Assembly (NCBI GenBank): GCA_050633645.1
Contig: JBOEGX010000004.1
Coordinates: 124,001 to 188,000, forward strand
DNA: 64,000 bases
Reading direction: 5' to 3'
Source: UBA1672 sp050633645
GTDB taxonomy: Bacteria > Pseudomonadota > Alphaproteobacteria > Micavibrionales > Micavibrionaceae
Positions 1 through 9,700 of the stretch are shown piece after piece (positions within the stretch are counted from its first letter, which is position 1; every line of letters starts with the position of its first letter). A program made the position numbers and the translations under genes. The notes under the pieces were generated by a model, which saw nothing but the letters and a program-made list of their open reading frames with translations, did no database searches and was not told where the DNA came from.

Positions 1-61
1 TCCATATGTAATTTTTTCCATGTCTTGATCCTTCACTGTGGGTTGTGTAGTTATATTGCAC

Positions 62-694
62 ATGAAACAAGCGAACGTCCACGAATTTTTCAAACGATTA
101 CACGCGATAGACCCCGCGCCCAAAAGCGATTTAGAATATACAAACGCGTACACCCTGCTCGTCGCGGTCACCCTATCGGCGCAAAGCACGGATATCGGCG
201 TGAACAAAGCCACAAAAGAGCTGTTCAAAACCGTGGACACCCCGCGCAAAATGTTAACCCTTGGAATTAATGGGCTAAAGGAACACATAAAAACCATCGG
301 CCTGTATAATAACAAAGCCAAAAACGTTATCGCCATGGCCCAGATTTTGGTCAATGATTTTGATGAGGAAGTCCCATCCACCCGCGAAGAGCTTATGACG
401 CTCCCCGGTGTTGGGCGCAAAACCGCGAATGTGGTTTTAAATATTATTTTTGAACAGCCAACAATGGCAGTTGATACGCATATTTTCCGCGTATCCAATC
501 GCACCACCCTCGCCCCTGGTAAAAACCCCGACGCTGTTGAACAAGCCCTGCTCAAGGTCGTGCCAGATGAATTTGCACTACACGCGCATCATTGGCTCAT
601 CCTGCTCGGGCGCTATACTTGCAAGGCGCGCAAACCCGAATGCGAACGCTGCCCTGTTTATGATTTATGCGCCTTTGACGAAAAAACCACATAA
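62..694 (+). CDS. nth: Endonuclease III (DNA glycosylase/AP lyase)
   Basis: Base-excision repair enzyme that removes oxidised pyrimidines and nicks the abasic site. The helix-hairpin-helix LPGVGRKTANV carries the catalytic lysine and VDTHIFRV the catalytic aspartate. With the ATG at 62 these fall at residues 120 and 138, the numbers known for E. coli Nth, which supports this start over the GTG at 38. The C-terminal 4Fe-4S loop has the C-x6-C-x2-C-x5-C spacing (CKARKPECERCPVYDLC). The length of 210 residues is normal. The gene is followed directly by a terminator and stands alone, with the bactofilin gene convergent to it. Confidence 0.96.
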   Translation: MKQANVHEFFKRLHAIDPAPKSDLEYTNAYTLLVAVTLSAQSTDIGVNKATKELFKTVDTPRKMLTLGINGLKEHIKTIGLYNNKAKNVIAMAQILVNDFDEEVPSTREELMTLPGVGRKTANVVLNIIFEQPTMAVDTHIFRVSNRTTLAPGKNPDAVEQALLKVVPDEFALHAHHWLILLGRYTCKARKPECERCPVYDLCAFDEKTT

Positions 695-723
695 AAAAAG
701 TCGGAAATTAATTCCGACCTTTT
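693..723 (+). terminator. Intrinsic terminator after nth
   Basis: A seven-base-pair stem GTCGGAA/TTCCGAC at 700-718 is flanked by an A-run on the left and CTTTT on the right. It begins at the nth stop codon and could work in both directions. Confidence 0.8.
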
Positions 724-773
724 AAAAAATAAAATTTTATACTCAGGGATAGAGCAAATGCTCAACGCGATAT

Positions 774-809
774 AAAAAAGCGGAATTCACAAAAGTGACA
801 AATCCCGCT
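774..809 (-). terminator. Intrinsic terminator after the bactofilin gene
   Basis: Read on the minus strand, AGCGG pairs with CCGCT with further AAT/ATT and CAC/GTG pairing inside, followed by a run of T (the A-run at 774-778). It lies just beyond the stop of the minus-strand gene at 821. Confidence 0.7.
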
Positions 810-820
810 CTTTCAAATAA

Positions 821-1663
821 TTAATATTCGCCGCGCGCTCGTGAAAACAGACCATTTTCTGTGTTCGCAGGCTCCCTGCTATCCTTTTTTGAAGGAGCAT
901 CCTTTGCTTTCGCCATCGCAGAAGCTTCGCTTCCCTTACGGTAATTATCAACGCTCTTCTGATCAACAACACCTTTTAATGGGGTCAAACGACCATCAAG
1001 AACCGCACCAGCTTCGATTTCAAGTTCGCGATACGCGATTGATCCAGTAATCACACCAGAAGCCTTTAACGTCAAACGACCATTCACTGTGATATCACCT
1101 TCAAAACGGCCAGCAATAGTCGCTTCTTCGATTTCAACAGTACCATAAAAAGTGCCACTCTCTGCGATTTCAAGAAGTTTTGCCCCTTTAAGCGCCGCTT
1201 CAACCGTACCTTCAACCATCAAATGATCACAAGCTTCGATTTCACCAGACATGTTAATACCGCGACCAATCGTCAACGTACGATCAGAACCGCTATAAGC
1301 TTCATTGCCTGTACCATAAGATGGAGCAGTATATGATCCACCGCCATAATTTGAACTTGGGCGCGATATAGATGGCTGATAGCTTGGACGTGAAGCCTCT
1401 ACGCTTTTATCATCTTCTACATCTGCCTCATATTTCTCTTGTACAGCTGTTTCCTTTTTTGCCATTTCTCTCTCTTCCTGCTGTGCATTAACGGCGCTAC
1501 GACCATAAACGCGTGGTGAATTATTCTCCTCTAAGGGCTGCTTCTCTGCTTGCTCATAACGACCAACAGGAGCTCGTTGCTCATCCTGACGGTAAGATTT
1601 AACCGCATCCTTCTGATTGTTTTGCTCCGCATCCTGAACTTCTGATTTAACACGATGAAACAT
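821..1663 (-). CDS. Bactofilin-family cytoskeletal protein
   Basis: Predicted polymer-forming bactofilin, a beta-helical scaffold at the inner face of the membrane that in other bacteria positions wall enzymes, stalks or chromosome machinery. The bactofilin core covers roughly residues 125-235 (from the GRGINMSGEIEACDHLMVEG stretch through ITGSIAYRELEIEAGAVLDG), with the short repeating beta-strand pattern typical of the family. A long charged and Gln/Ser/Tyr-rich N-terminal tail and a short Lys-rich C-terminal tail flank it. The ATG at 1663 follows a GAAAGG motif at good spacing, so the upstream start at 1711 is less likely. 280 residues is long for the family because of the tail. Confidence 0.88.
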   Translation of the reverse strand: MFHRVKSEVQDAEQNNQKDAVKSYRQDEQRAPVGRYEQAEKQPLEENNSPRVYGRSAVNAQQEEREMAKKETAVQEKYEADVEDDKSVEASRPSYQPSISRPSSNYGGGSYTAPSYGTGNEAYSGSDRTLTIGRGINMSGEIEACDHLMVEGTVEAALKGAKLLEIAESGTFYGTVEIEEATIAGRFEGDITVNGRLTLKASGVITGSIAYRELEIEAGAVLDGRLTPLKGVVDQKSVDNYRKGSEASAMAKAKDAPSKKDSREPANTENGLFSRARGEY

Positions 1664-1928
1664 TTTTTTTCGCACCTTTCGTAGAGTCGTATGAATATTA
1701 ATAAAACCCAACGCAAACGCCCTTGCGTATGCATTAAAATTACATTGTTTTGTTACTGAATTGACTAGACGCTAACACAGAGACTAACCCCTCGCAAGAT
1801 TTGATTCGCAGTTTTCCCCAGACAAAAAAGTATCGTTTTGATTCATAAGGAATTTAATTTTTTGTTCTACTTTTATGCAAAAAAACAATACAGCACACAA
1901 ATTAAAATACGTAATTTTCTTTCCTAAT

Positions 1929-1958
1929 TTGACAAAGCGTGACAGAATAAAGTACATA
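1929..1958 (+). promoter_or_regulatory. Candidate sigma70 promoter for the small gene at 1990
   Basis: A perfect TTGACA at 1929-1934 is followed 18 bases later by TACATA. A start point would lie about 25 bases before the small ORF, and a GGTGA-type ribosome site follows. Confidence 0.45.
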
Positions 1959-1989
1959 ATATACAAATATAATTTTTCAGGTGATGAAA

Positions 1990-2157
1990 ATGCGAAATGC
2001 ACATTTAAAAGCCGCCGCAGGCAAGCTACAAAACTTCATTGGCATCAATGAAAAAAACACGGATAAAACACAAGACAACGTTTTGGAATTATTTCCAACA
2101 GGCGAAACGCATTCCGAAAAACCTGATTACACGCACGCACCAGAGCTAAGCTTGTAA
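1990..2157 (+). CDS. Small hypothetical protein, 55 residues
   Basis: Short open frame that I read directly. It is preceded by AGGTGA at 1979-1984 with five bases to the ATG at 1990; an in-frame ATG at 1984 would add two residues. The product is basic at the N-terminus (MRNAHLKAAAGKLQNF) and ends in a polar acidic tail (PDYTHAPELSL); no signal peptide or membrane segment is visible. A TTGACA promoter lies upstream and the stop falls 10 bases before the convergent uvrC stop. I do not recognise a family. Confidence 0.5.
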   Translation: MRNAHLKAAAGKLQNFIGINEKNTDKTQDNVLELFPTGETHSEKPDYTHAPELSL

Positions 2158-2167
2158 TCCATTTTCT

Positions 2168-4027
2168 TCAATGGAAATGATCATAGATTTTTTGTGCAAG
2201 GGCGTGTGATACGCCCTCTACTTTTGCCAAGTCATCAACGCCCGCCCCTGAAACAGCCTTCCCCGAACCGAAATGAAGCAACAAAGCCTTCTTCCGCTTT
2301 GCGCCAATCCCACCAATATCATCCAATGGCGATGCGGATATAGCCTTCGACCGCCGCGCCCGATGCGCGCCAATCGCAAATCGGTGAGCCTCATCACGCA
2401 AGCGCTGTAAATAGTATAAAACAGGGTCATTAATAGGAAGCTGAAACATCTCTCGCCCTGGCATAAAAAACTTTTCACGCCCCGCATTACGGTCTTCCCC
2501 TTTGGCAATCCCAACAATAACCACATCATCCGCAATTCCAAGCTCCTCCAAAACCTCCAATGACGCGCTGAGCTGACCCGCGCCACCATCAATCAATATA
2601 AGGTCCGGCCAGTTTTCATGCCCTGCGCCCTCACCACTTTCTAAGCTGCGTTTAAAACGGCGCGTCAAAACCTCGCGCATCATGCCATAATCATCTGCGG
2701 CGGCGGCTTGCTTGATATTAAATTTACGATACGCCTTTTTGTTAAACCCGTCCTCGCCCTCAACAATCATCGCACCAACCATATTCGTGCCTGAAATATG
2801 GCTATTATCATAAACTTCAATACGTCGCGGCGGTTCGTCTAAACCAAACAAATCCGCAACCCCATTCCGCAACTTCAAATTTGTCGCAGACATTGCCAAA
2901 TGCCGATCCAGCGCCTCACTCGCATTATTCACCGCAAAATCAACCGCGCGTTTATACTTCCCGCGTGATGGAATTAGGATAATAAACTTATGCCCCCCCT
3001 GCTCACTTAATGCCTCCTCCAACAATGATATGTCCGCAACCTCCATATTAAGGACGAGCGTTTTCGGCAAAGATTTACTCTGATAAAATTGTGCGATAAA
3101 AGACGAAAATATCGCCGCCTCGCCGTCATCAACGCTATGACGCGGGTAATAAGCACGGTTTCCTAAATTCCGGCCACCGCGATAAAAAAACACCTGAATG
3201 CAAGTAACACCATTCTTTTGCATCAAAGCCATAACATCGGCATTCCCAATATCCACATCCACATCATGGCGCGTTTGAATAGAGGTAAGCGCACGAATGC
3301 GATCACGGTACCCCCCCGCAGTTTCATAATCCATCGCCTCACTAGCAACCTGCATTTTTCGTGTTAAATTATCCTGCACATCGCGGCTTTTACCCTGCAT
3401 AAAATCATGCGCACCTTTGACTTGCTCTGCATACTCAAATCTGCTCACCATCCCCATACAAGGGGCAGTGCATCGCTTAATATGATATTGCAGGCACGGA
3501 CGCTCGCGCTTGCTAAAATAGCTATCACTACAATTCCGAAGCAAAAAAGCCCGCTGCAACACCGCCAGCGTACGGTTAACATCCCCCGCGGATGGAAACG
3601 GCCCGAAATACTCCCCCTTAACAGTTTTCGCCCCACGATGCTTTAAAATTTGCGGAAAGTCATGATCCGTGCGAACAACAATATAAGGAAACGACTTATC
3701 GTCACGCAAAAGAATATTAAACCGCGGCCTAAGCTTTTTGATTAAATTCGCCTCAAGAATAAGAGCCTCGGCCTCAGTATGTGTATTGATAAACTCCATA
3801 CGAACGGTCAAGGACACCATACGCTGCAAACGATGCGGCAACTGCTCAAAATGCGTATAGGAAGTCACACGATTGCGAAGCGCCTTGGCCTTTCCCACAT
3901 ATAAAATATCATCATCCGCCGCAATCATACGGTAAACACCCGGCGATAATGGCAAGCTCGGCAAATACCCACGAATAACGCGAATGCCATTTTCAATAGA
4001 TGGTGATTGAATATTTCCCATACCCAT
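2168..4027 (-). CDS. uvrC: Excinuclease ABC subunit C
   Basis: Nuclease subunit of nucleotide excision repair that makes both incisions around a lesion marked by UvrAB. The N-terminal GIY-YIG domain is clear (LSPGVYRMI with ILYVGKAKALRNRV), followed by a zinc-type C-x-n-C region (RNCSDSYFSKRERPCLQYHIKRCTAPC split), a UVR helix pair, the RNase H-like half (IEVYDNSHISGTNMVGAMIV) and a C-terminal HhH (LDDIGGIGAKRKKALLLHFG). About 619 residues is the usual size. Starts at 4039 (TTG), 4027 or 4021 are all possible; 4027 is chosen as an ATG with GG-rich sequence upstream. uvrB lies 25 kb away, so this is not an operon. Confidence 0.96.
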   Translation of the reverse strand: MGMGNIQSPSIENGIRVIRGYLPSLPLSPGVYRMIAADDDILYVGKAKALRNRVTSYTHFEQLPHRLQRMVSLTVRMEFINTHTEAEALILEANLIKKLRPRFNILLRDDKSFPYIVVRTDHDFPQILKHRGAKTVKGEYFGPFPSAGDVNRTLAVLQRAFLLRNCSDSYFSKRERPCLQYHIKRCTAPCMGMVSRFEYAEQVKGAHDFMQGKSRDVQDNLTRKMQVASEAMDYETAGGYRDRIRALTSIQTRHDVDVDIGNADVMALMQKNGVTCIQVFFYRGGRNLGNRAYYPRHSVDDGEAAIFSSFIAQFYQSKSLPKTLVLNMEVADISLLEEALSEQGGHKFIILIPSRGKYKRAVDFAVNNASEALDRHLAMSATNLKLRNGVADLFGLDEPPRRIEVYDNSHISGTNMVGAMIVEGEDGFNKKAYRKFNIKQAAAADDYGMMREVLTRRFKRSLESGEGAGHENWPDLILIDGGAGQLSASLEVLEELGIADDVVIVGIAKGEDRNAGREKFFMPGREMFQLPINDPVLYYLQRLRDEAHRFAIGAHRARRSKAISASPLDDIGGIGAKRKKALLLHFGSGKAVSGAGVDDLAKVEGVSHALAQKIYDHFH

Positions 4028-4280
4028 ACCTACCGCCAATAGCGCCCTTTATCAACGCAAATTAACAGCTTAAAAACACAATTGAACACCATAGCATTCA
4101 AAACATTATCCATAAGTATATAATAAGAAAAACAGAAGAAAACCATATAACATACTAATATAAATATAGAATTCAGGATATCAAATCAAAAAAAAACATA
4201 ACGATCGACATTTTTTATTTGACATAAGATAATCCATCGTTGAGTATCTGGATACTTTTACAACCATGTGGGGAACTAAA

Positions 4281-4913
4281 ATGAACTATTACGCTTTAAA
4301 AACATATACCGACAAAAAACGACTACATGAAGGGTATTTCGAAACCTTCACACAATGCATAGAAGATGCAGTAAAAAAAAACATAGACCTTAATCATGTG
4401 GATTTACGTGGAGAAAACCTGAGCAACGCCAATATTGATGGTGCAATTATGAACGATGCCCTTTTCGAAAGTGCAAATTTAACAGGCGCAAATATGTCAG
4501 AATGCCTATTAAACAACAGCAATTTCCAGAATTGCACGATTTACAACACGTGCTTTGCATATTCAGATATGAATAATGTTGATTTTACAGGGGCAAGCTT
4601 CGGCGCAACCCTGATTGATGGATGCAATTTAAAAGACTGCCTCTTCTCCACATTATCCAGCCTTGATTTAAACTTTTCGTTAACCGCATCTATGCAAGGG
4701 TGTCAGTTCACAGAGGAAAATGGACAAACGCACCCAATGTCCGCACCACCAATCATCTTAAAGGGGTTTATAAGCACCCCAATCGTCATATTCGATGAAA
4801 CAGTGAAAATCGGAAACAACATTTTCTCAAATGATATTGCCCCCGCCCTCTTGAAGATGATGGATAACGTTCTACAAAGCACATGCCCCCCTCATCAGAA
4901 AATAGGAGCTTAA
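4281..4913 (+). CDS. Pentapeptide-repeat protein
   Basis: 210-residue protein whose residues about 40-125 follow the A(N/D)LxX five-residue rhythm (DLRGENLSNANIDGAIMNDA, FESANLTGANMSECLLNNSN), which folds into a right-handed quadrilateral beta helix. The repeats are unusually Cys/Asn-rich. The C-terminal 80 residues lack repeats and have no recognised domain. The ATG at 4281 has GTGGGGA nine bases upstream, better than the in-frame ATG at 4266. A TTGACA at 4219-4224 may be the -35 of its promoter. It is a single-gene unit closed by the terminator at 4974. Function unknown; some family members mimic DNA, which cannot be claimed here. Confidence 0.75.
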   Translation: MNYYALKTYTDKKRLHEGYFETFTQCIEDAVKKNIDLNHVDLRGENLSNANIDGAIMNDALFESANLTGANMSECLLNNSNFQNCTIYNTCFAYSDMNNVDFTGASFGATLIDGCNLKDCLFSTLSSLDLNFSLTASMQGCQFTEENGQTHPMSAPPIILKGFISTPIVIFDETVKIGNNIFSNDIAPALLKMMDNVLQSTCPPHQKIGA

Positions 4914-4973
4914 TCTAAAAAATTTAAACTATTTCGCCCAAGAGTGATTGCATCATCTTAATAACCGTACTAT

Positions 4974-5010
4974 AAAAACGCTGCTCCTCTCGATTGAGTA
5001 GCGTTTTTAT
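4974..5010 (+). terminator. Intrinsic terminator after the pentapeptide gene
   Basis: AAAAACGCTgCTC pairs with GAGtAGCGTTTTT across an eight-base loop, ending in a T-run. It sits between the pentapeptide gene and tRNA-Leu. Confidence 0.8.
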
Positions 5011-5014
5011 TTAA

Positions 5015-5100
5015 GGGCCCGTGGCGGAATGGTAGACGCTGCAGACTTAAAATCTGTTGTCCGTATGGACGTGCCGGTTCAAGTCCGGCCGGGCCCACCA
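5015..5100 (+). tRNA. tRNA-Leu (anticodon UAA)
   Basis: Seven-base acceptor stem GGGCCCG (5015-5021) pairs with CGGGCCC (5090-5096), followed by discriminator A and an encoded CCA (5098-5100). The anticodon stem GCAGA/TCTGT closes the loop CTTAAAA, giving anticodon TAA at 5048-5050. The T arm GCCGGTTCAAGTCCGGC is intact and the variable arm is long, as in class II leucine tRNAs. Confidence 0.97.
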
Positions 5101-5399
5101 TTTTATTTCTTCCTAAATTTATTGTAACATTCTGATCCTTTATTCTTAGGCGATTAGGGTTATGCTTGAACGATTAGGATAGAATTACTTTTCTGAAAGT
5201 TACCGAGACACGTCTTTGTCGTTCCAGCTTTACGCCATCAACCACATCTGATTTTCTAGCAGGAATACCCGACGTATGTGTGCACAATGATATTCTGATC
5301 CGGAGAATACAAGCAGATGTTTATAAGATGGTAAAACACACATTTACTCATATCTGCTTAGGTTCGGCGGGCAGACCAATCACATTAAAACACGCTGAT
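5101..5399. other. Noncoding spacer with two long imperfect hairpins
   Basis: No convincing gene is seen. ATTCTgATCCT at 5129-5139 is complementary to AGGATAGAAT at 5176-5185, and AAGCAGAT at 5311-5318 to ATCTGCTT at 5352-5359 with inner GTAAA/TTTAC. Neither has a T-run. The second lies downstream of the minus-strand gene that ends at 5400 and may serve as its transcript end. No integrase or duplicated tRNA end is visible. Confidence 0.4.
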
Positions 5400-6272
5400 T
5401 TATTTTAGCTTAGAACCAAGAATAGTTATACTCTTCGCCATGCAACGACTTACAGGTTTATTTGCTTTATTCGGGTCGTACGTGATACCAGATATGCGTA
5501 TCCGATCATACGGTTTCACGGTACGGGAAAATTCATCCCCGCCATTTTCTACTCTTGCGGCTTCATTACAATATGTCTTCCACTCTTCACGCCCCTCTAC
5601 GCGTACCCGAAAACCACTTCGTGTGGTCTGTAGGTACATCCCTTCAATATCTGGCATGGTATACGATTTATCTTCCGCTTTCTTTTTAAATACAGGCGCG
5701 AGTTCGTTACCCTCAACGTCCTTCGCTTTACATGACGTACAATTCATCCAATATCTACGAGCATATTTCATACCGATATTTGCTTTGGTTTTAATCGCAT
5801 TTACGCCCTGATCACAGGTGTTATAACATTGTTCAGACTGATTTTTATTAATGGCATTAATATTCTTATTTGCCATTATATCTCCCCAATATCCCGTGGC
5901 TGCGTTCAGATCAGCAACAATATCTTTGAGTGTACTCGGCGGCTTTGGCATAGTCTCTATTTTTTGAGATGTTGTGTTTGCTGTTTGACTTTTCACACTC
6001 GCATAAGCGTCATTACATCTCTTAATCCCCAATTCGCTTAGTATCTCTGGATGTGATTGCAAAGACATTCCATACCTAAAACAATTTATAATACAGCCCT
6101 TACTGTCTCTCAAGCTAAGCTCTCCCGTTGCTTCCCAGCTCTTGCATTGTTTGCCTTTTTCAAGAATTTCAGCCGCCGTATTAGCCTGCGCGTTTTGTAC
6201 AAATGATACGAACAAAAAACAACCGACCGAAAGGAACATCAGATTAAATTTTAATAACTTATTGATGTACAT
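5400..6272 (-). CDS. Cys-rich secreted protein of unknown function
   Basis: 290-residue protein with a clear Sec signal (basic start, hydrophobic stretch FLSVGCFLFVSFV, cleavage after AQA). The mature part has about ten cysteines, several in pairs (CIINC, CYNTC, CTSC), suggesting disulfides in the periplasm or a secreted product. No family recognised. The ATG at 6272 is chosen over GTG 6284 because GAGG lies six bases upstream of it. It is a single gene on the minus strand with an AT-rich upstream region. Expression outside the cytoplasm is an inference from the signal peptide and cysteines. Confidence 0.7.
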   Translation of the reverse strand: MYINKLLKFNLMFLSVGCFLFVSFVQNAQANTAAEILEKGKQCKSWEATGELSLRDSKGCIINCFRYGMSLQSHPEILSELGIKRCNDAYASVKSQTANTTSQKIETMPKPPSTLKDIVADLNAATGYWGDIMANKNINAINKNQSEQCYNTCDQGVNAIKTKANIGMKYARRYWMNCTSCKAKDVEGNELAPVFKKKAEDKSYTMPDIEGMYLQTTRSGFRVRVEGREEWKTYCNEAARVENGGDEFSRTVKPYDRIRISGITYDPNKANKPVSRCMAKSITILGSKLK

Positions 6273-6494
6273 GTATAACCTCACGTTTGATTTATTGTAT
6301 GAATATTTTCAAGTATTGGAGGCGAGAATATCACAGCATCTTTATATTCTACATATGTTTTCTGACATATTAAATCTTGTAGTTTCAGAACCCCCGATTA
6401 TTACCTTCAGCTAGCAAAAAATTTTCATATTTCAAAAACATCAAATAACCAGTTCGATTTTTCACCTGATACCTCCACCATCCCCACCTGCAAT

Positions 6495-6524
6495 TTGACA
6501 AACGCCCCCTACCTCACTTATCAT
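6495..6524 (+). promoter_or_regulatory. Candidate sigma70 promoter
   Basis: TTGACA at 6495-6500 and TATCAT at 6519-6524 with an 18-base spacer, about 40 bases before the small gene at 6564. Confidence 0.5.
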
Positions 6525-6563
6525 TGGATAATTAAATTAAAGAAAAACATACGGGGACGAGAA

Positions 6564-6716
6564 ATGAAGAGTTTAACTCAAATTTTAGAAGATAAATATG
6601 CCGCAAAAACAGATACGTCAGAAAAGTACCTCCAGAAACTGCAACAACCAAATATGGATTTCCCCGAAACTCCACCACGGCCTGAAACAGAAGATCCAAC
6701 ATGGGAATTCGAATAA
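6564..6716 (+). CDS. Small acidic hypothetical protein, 50 residues
   Basis: ATG at 6564 has GGGGACGAG upstream and a near-consensus promoter before it. The product is hydrophilic with an acidic, Pro-rich end (FPETPPRPETEDPTWEFE) and no membrane segment. It converges on the usher-like gene, with stops five bases apart. No homology recognised. The paired promoter and ribosome site are the reason for calling it real. Confidence 0.5.
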   Translation: MKSLTQILEDKYAAKTDTSEKYLQKLQQPNMDFPETPPRPETEDPTWEFE

Positions 6717-6720
6717 ACCG

Positions 6721-9700
6721 CTACTCCGCAACCACATCCGCCTGTGCATGTTTCATAAATGCGGGGTATATTTCCACCTTACAATATTGCTCCCGCGCAG
6801 CCAGCGCCTTACACCGCGCATAGGCATCGGATATATCCTCACCCCTTAAGCCAACGCGCAAGCTATGCTTTCCCGTATCCGCATCCGCAAAACTTTCCGT
6901 TGGTGGAACAAACAAATCCCCCCCAACAAGCATTTGAGAAAACCGAGAGCGCAATTTATACCAAATAACAGACATCAATAAGCGCGAGTTATATTCGCCC
7001 AGATTAAGAACCAAATTATAATCCTGCCCAAAATCTATATGCGGATGATTACCTTTATAATCTTCCATATCCGATAAGATCTCACTCGGGATATCCCCAG
7101 CCCCTGCATTCACGTAAATATCATTCCCGTAAATAACTGTACCATCATAACCAATTTCTATGGCCTGCGGCTCTGGCCTTATAAAATTACTATTTTGTGC
7201 ATCTTTCGAATCAATAACCAATAAATAGCGCCCAGGCGGGATTTGCGTCAAATAATAAAACCCAGTCGTGTCAGTCTTTGTTTCGGCCTCAACCACACCT
7301 TGATCATCATAAATCTTAATTGATACATTCCGCAGCGCCACAGGCAGAGCCGAATCACGCCCATCAATAGAGACAGCCCGCACATAAAGCGTCCCATCGA
7401 CCTCCCCCGATATATGAACGGGAAAATCAACCTGCGCCACATACCCCTCACGCGGATAAAGTGACACGCCTTCGAATCCTGGTATCCACGTCGGGTCTTG
7501 CAACGTATCTTTATCAACATAAACATCAGTAAGCTTTAAAACTTGTAGACGGTGAAACAAAGCCACACCATTTTCATCAGTTCTAACGCGTTTTCCACTT
7601 TGCGGTGCGCTCACCAATACTTCTGGCAATGGTTCATCTTCTCCATTAAACAAACCATCACCATCTTTATCCAAATACACAAATGCGCTGGCAAGCCCAA
7701 GGTTTGTTATATTTTGATCATAAAAACGAAGCTTATTCGATGAAGGGTCTTCCAAAACTCCAAAGCGCGTATTTAACCCAGCAAAAAAATCACTCTCTGA
7801 ATTATATCGTACACTTGGCGATATTCTAACAAAACCAGCCTGCCAATCCAGCCGAGCTTGATACTCGGTCAGTGATGCAAGCGGACGATGAGTGGCCGAA
7901 AAATCAAAATCAAGATCCTGCGTTATAGCCCGATTCAACGACGCTGTAACATTATTAAGCTCCGCTTCTGGCAACACGTCATAATTCGCACTCAACCGAA
8001 GACGATTACCCGAAATACGCCCTGCAACATTCGCATTAAAATCCATCCTATCATCCACCAAAGAGCTCCCCGAATTATAGGACAATAAACCATTTACATT
8101 CATATAAGGCAGCCCAAGACTTAACCCCGTACTCGCTGCCAAATTATGGCTCCCTTGATCTGTCCATGAATATCGGTTTGTGGCCAAATAGTCCAAACGA
8201 CTTCGTGACCCCTTCCACACAGGCCCATTAAGTTGAAGATTACTGGAATATGCGTCAGAAACATTATTATTTTGAGCAATAGAAGCCGCAGACAGCGTCC
8301 CACCATTTGCAGCATCAAAACCACCCATTGTATAATCAAATGAAGCTCTGGCCTCGTGCTCTCCAAAGTTGCGCCTAAGAACAACATCCGTTGAAAATTC
8401 GCCCTCATCGTCAACAGCCAGAGTCGTATTCAAAAGTGCCTGCCCCAAAGTCGTTGAAACACCAATATTTGCGACACTATCACGCACCCCCTGATTTTCC
8501 TCACTACGTACCCCGAAAACACCCGTCACACTATCAGATAATGGTTTTTCATACAGCGCAGATACGCGAATACTATCATCATCGACATCATCCGATTTTT
8601 TTTTCCGATACGCATTACGCCCCTTCAGGCTAACCGAAACGTCATAAACCCCATCATTCTGAGAAAGAAGCCCCCTATCAACAGGAACATACACATCTTC
8701 TTCCCGTATCTCCCCTTGAGGACCATAAAAAACAAGCCTGAAATTATTATCTGTCAAATAAAGGTCAATACCTGAAAATTGATAAAACCCGTCTTCACCA
8801 ACCTCCTGAACAGCCAATAACTGCGTATTTCGATAAAGCTCCACACCCCACCCAGGAATAGCCACACCCGATATCCCGGTACTCGGCGTTGAAAAGCTTC
8901 TGATCGGACTTACATTTGTAACACGCGCACCAATCTCCTGGCCAGAAAACGCACCATCAGGCAAAACCACACCAGAAACGTCTCCCAATTCAAATTTACG
9001 AGCCTTCATAGGGCCCAACAAATCAGCTTCAGCAGATTCCCGCTTGTAATTAACACGCGCGAATTTTAATTTATCAGTATTATCGAATTGTAAATCAGAC
9101 TTTAACGTCCCCTTCACAAAATCCTGAACTGTTCGCACACTCATTGAATGGGCATCAATCCCCTTATCTGCACCATTACGCTTTCTATATGTTGAGGCCG
9201 TTGATACATCAACCACAGGCGCAGAAAGCATTGTGTATGAATCATCGCTCAACGGAAGCTTAGCATCAAAAACCTTACGAATATTTTTTTCAAAACCACT
9301 TCGCCTCAACTTCGCCAATAATGGATGAGGAATATCCGTAGTAACCCGAAGCTCCTGCGAACTAATATTCACCTCCATATCAAAATCCAACCACCGATTC
9401 AAACTATCAAGTGAAATCCAAATATCATTATCATCCACATAGGCAGAACCACCAATTTGAAACTCACCCATATGGGTTTTAATAATGCCTAAATTCATAT
9501 CCAATGATATCATGCGATTCTCGCGCAAATACCAACCAGCCGCAGCCCCACTTGCAATATCAATATCGATTGAAAAGTCAAAAACACTCACAAAATCAAT
9601 CAACGAAACCATCATTGCTTTATTTTCGTAACGCGCCGTTACCACACCATCAATCTTTACGCTTTTTTCAATAACAGGCTGTAGAAGCAATATTTCTCCA

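Noticed and set aside
1784..2002. 72-codon minus-strand frame upstream of the bactofilin gene
   Set aside because: It lies across the promoter of the small plus-strand gene at 1990, has no ribosome site and is rich in Phe/Cys as expected of AT-rich noncoding DNA.
5015..5399. Possible integration site at tRNA-Leu
   Set aside because: There is no integrase gene, no repeat of the tRNA 3' end in the window and no block of foreign genes next to it.
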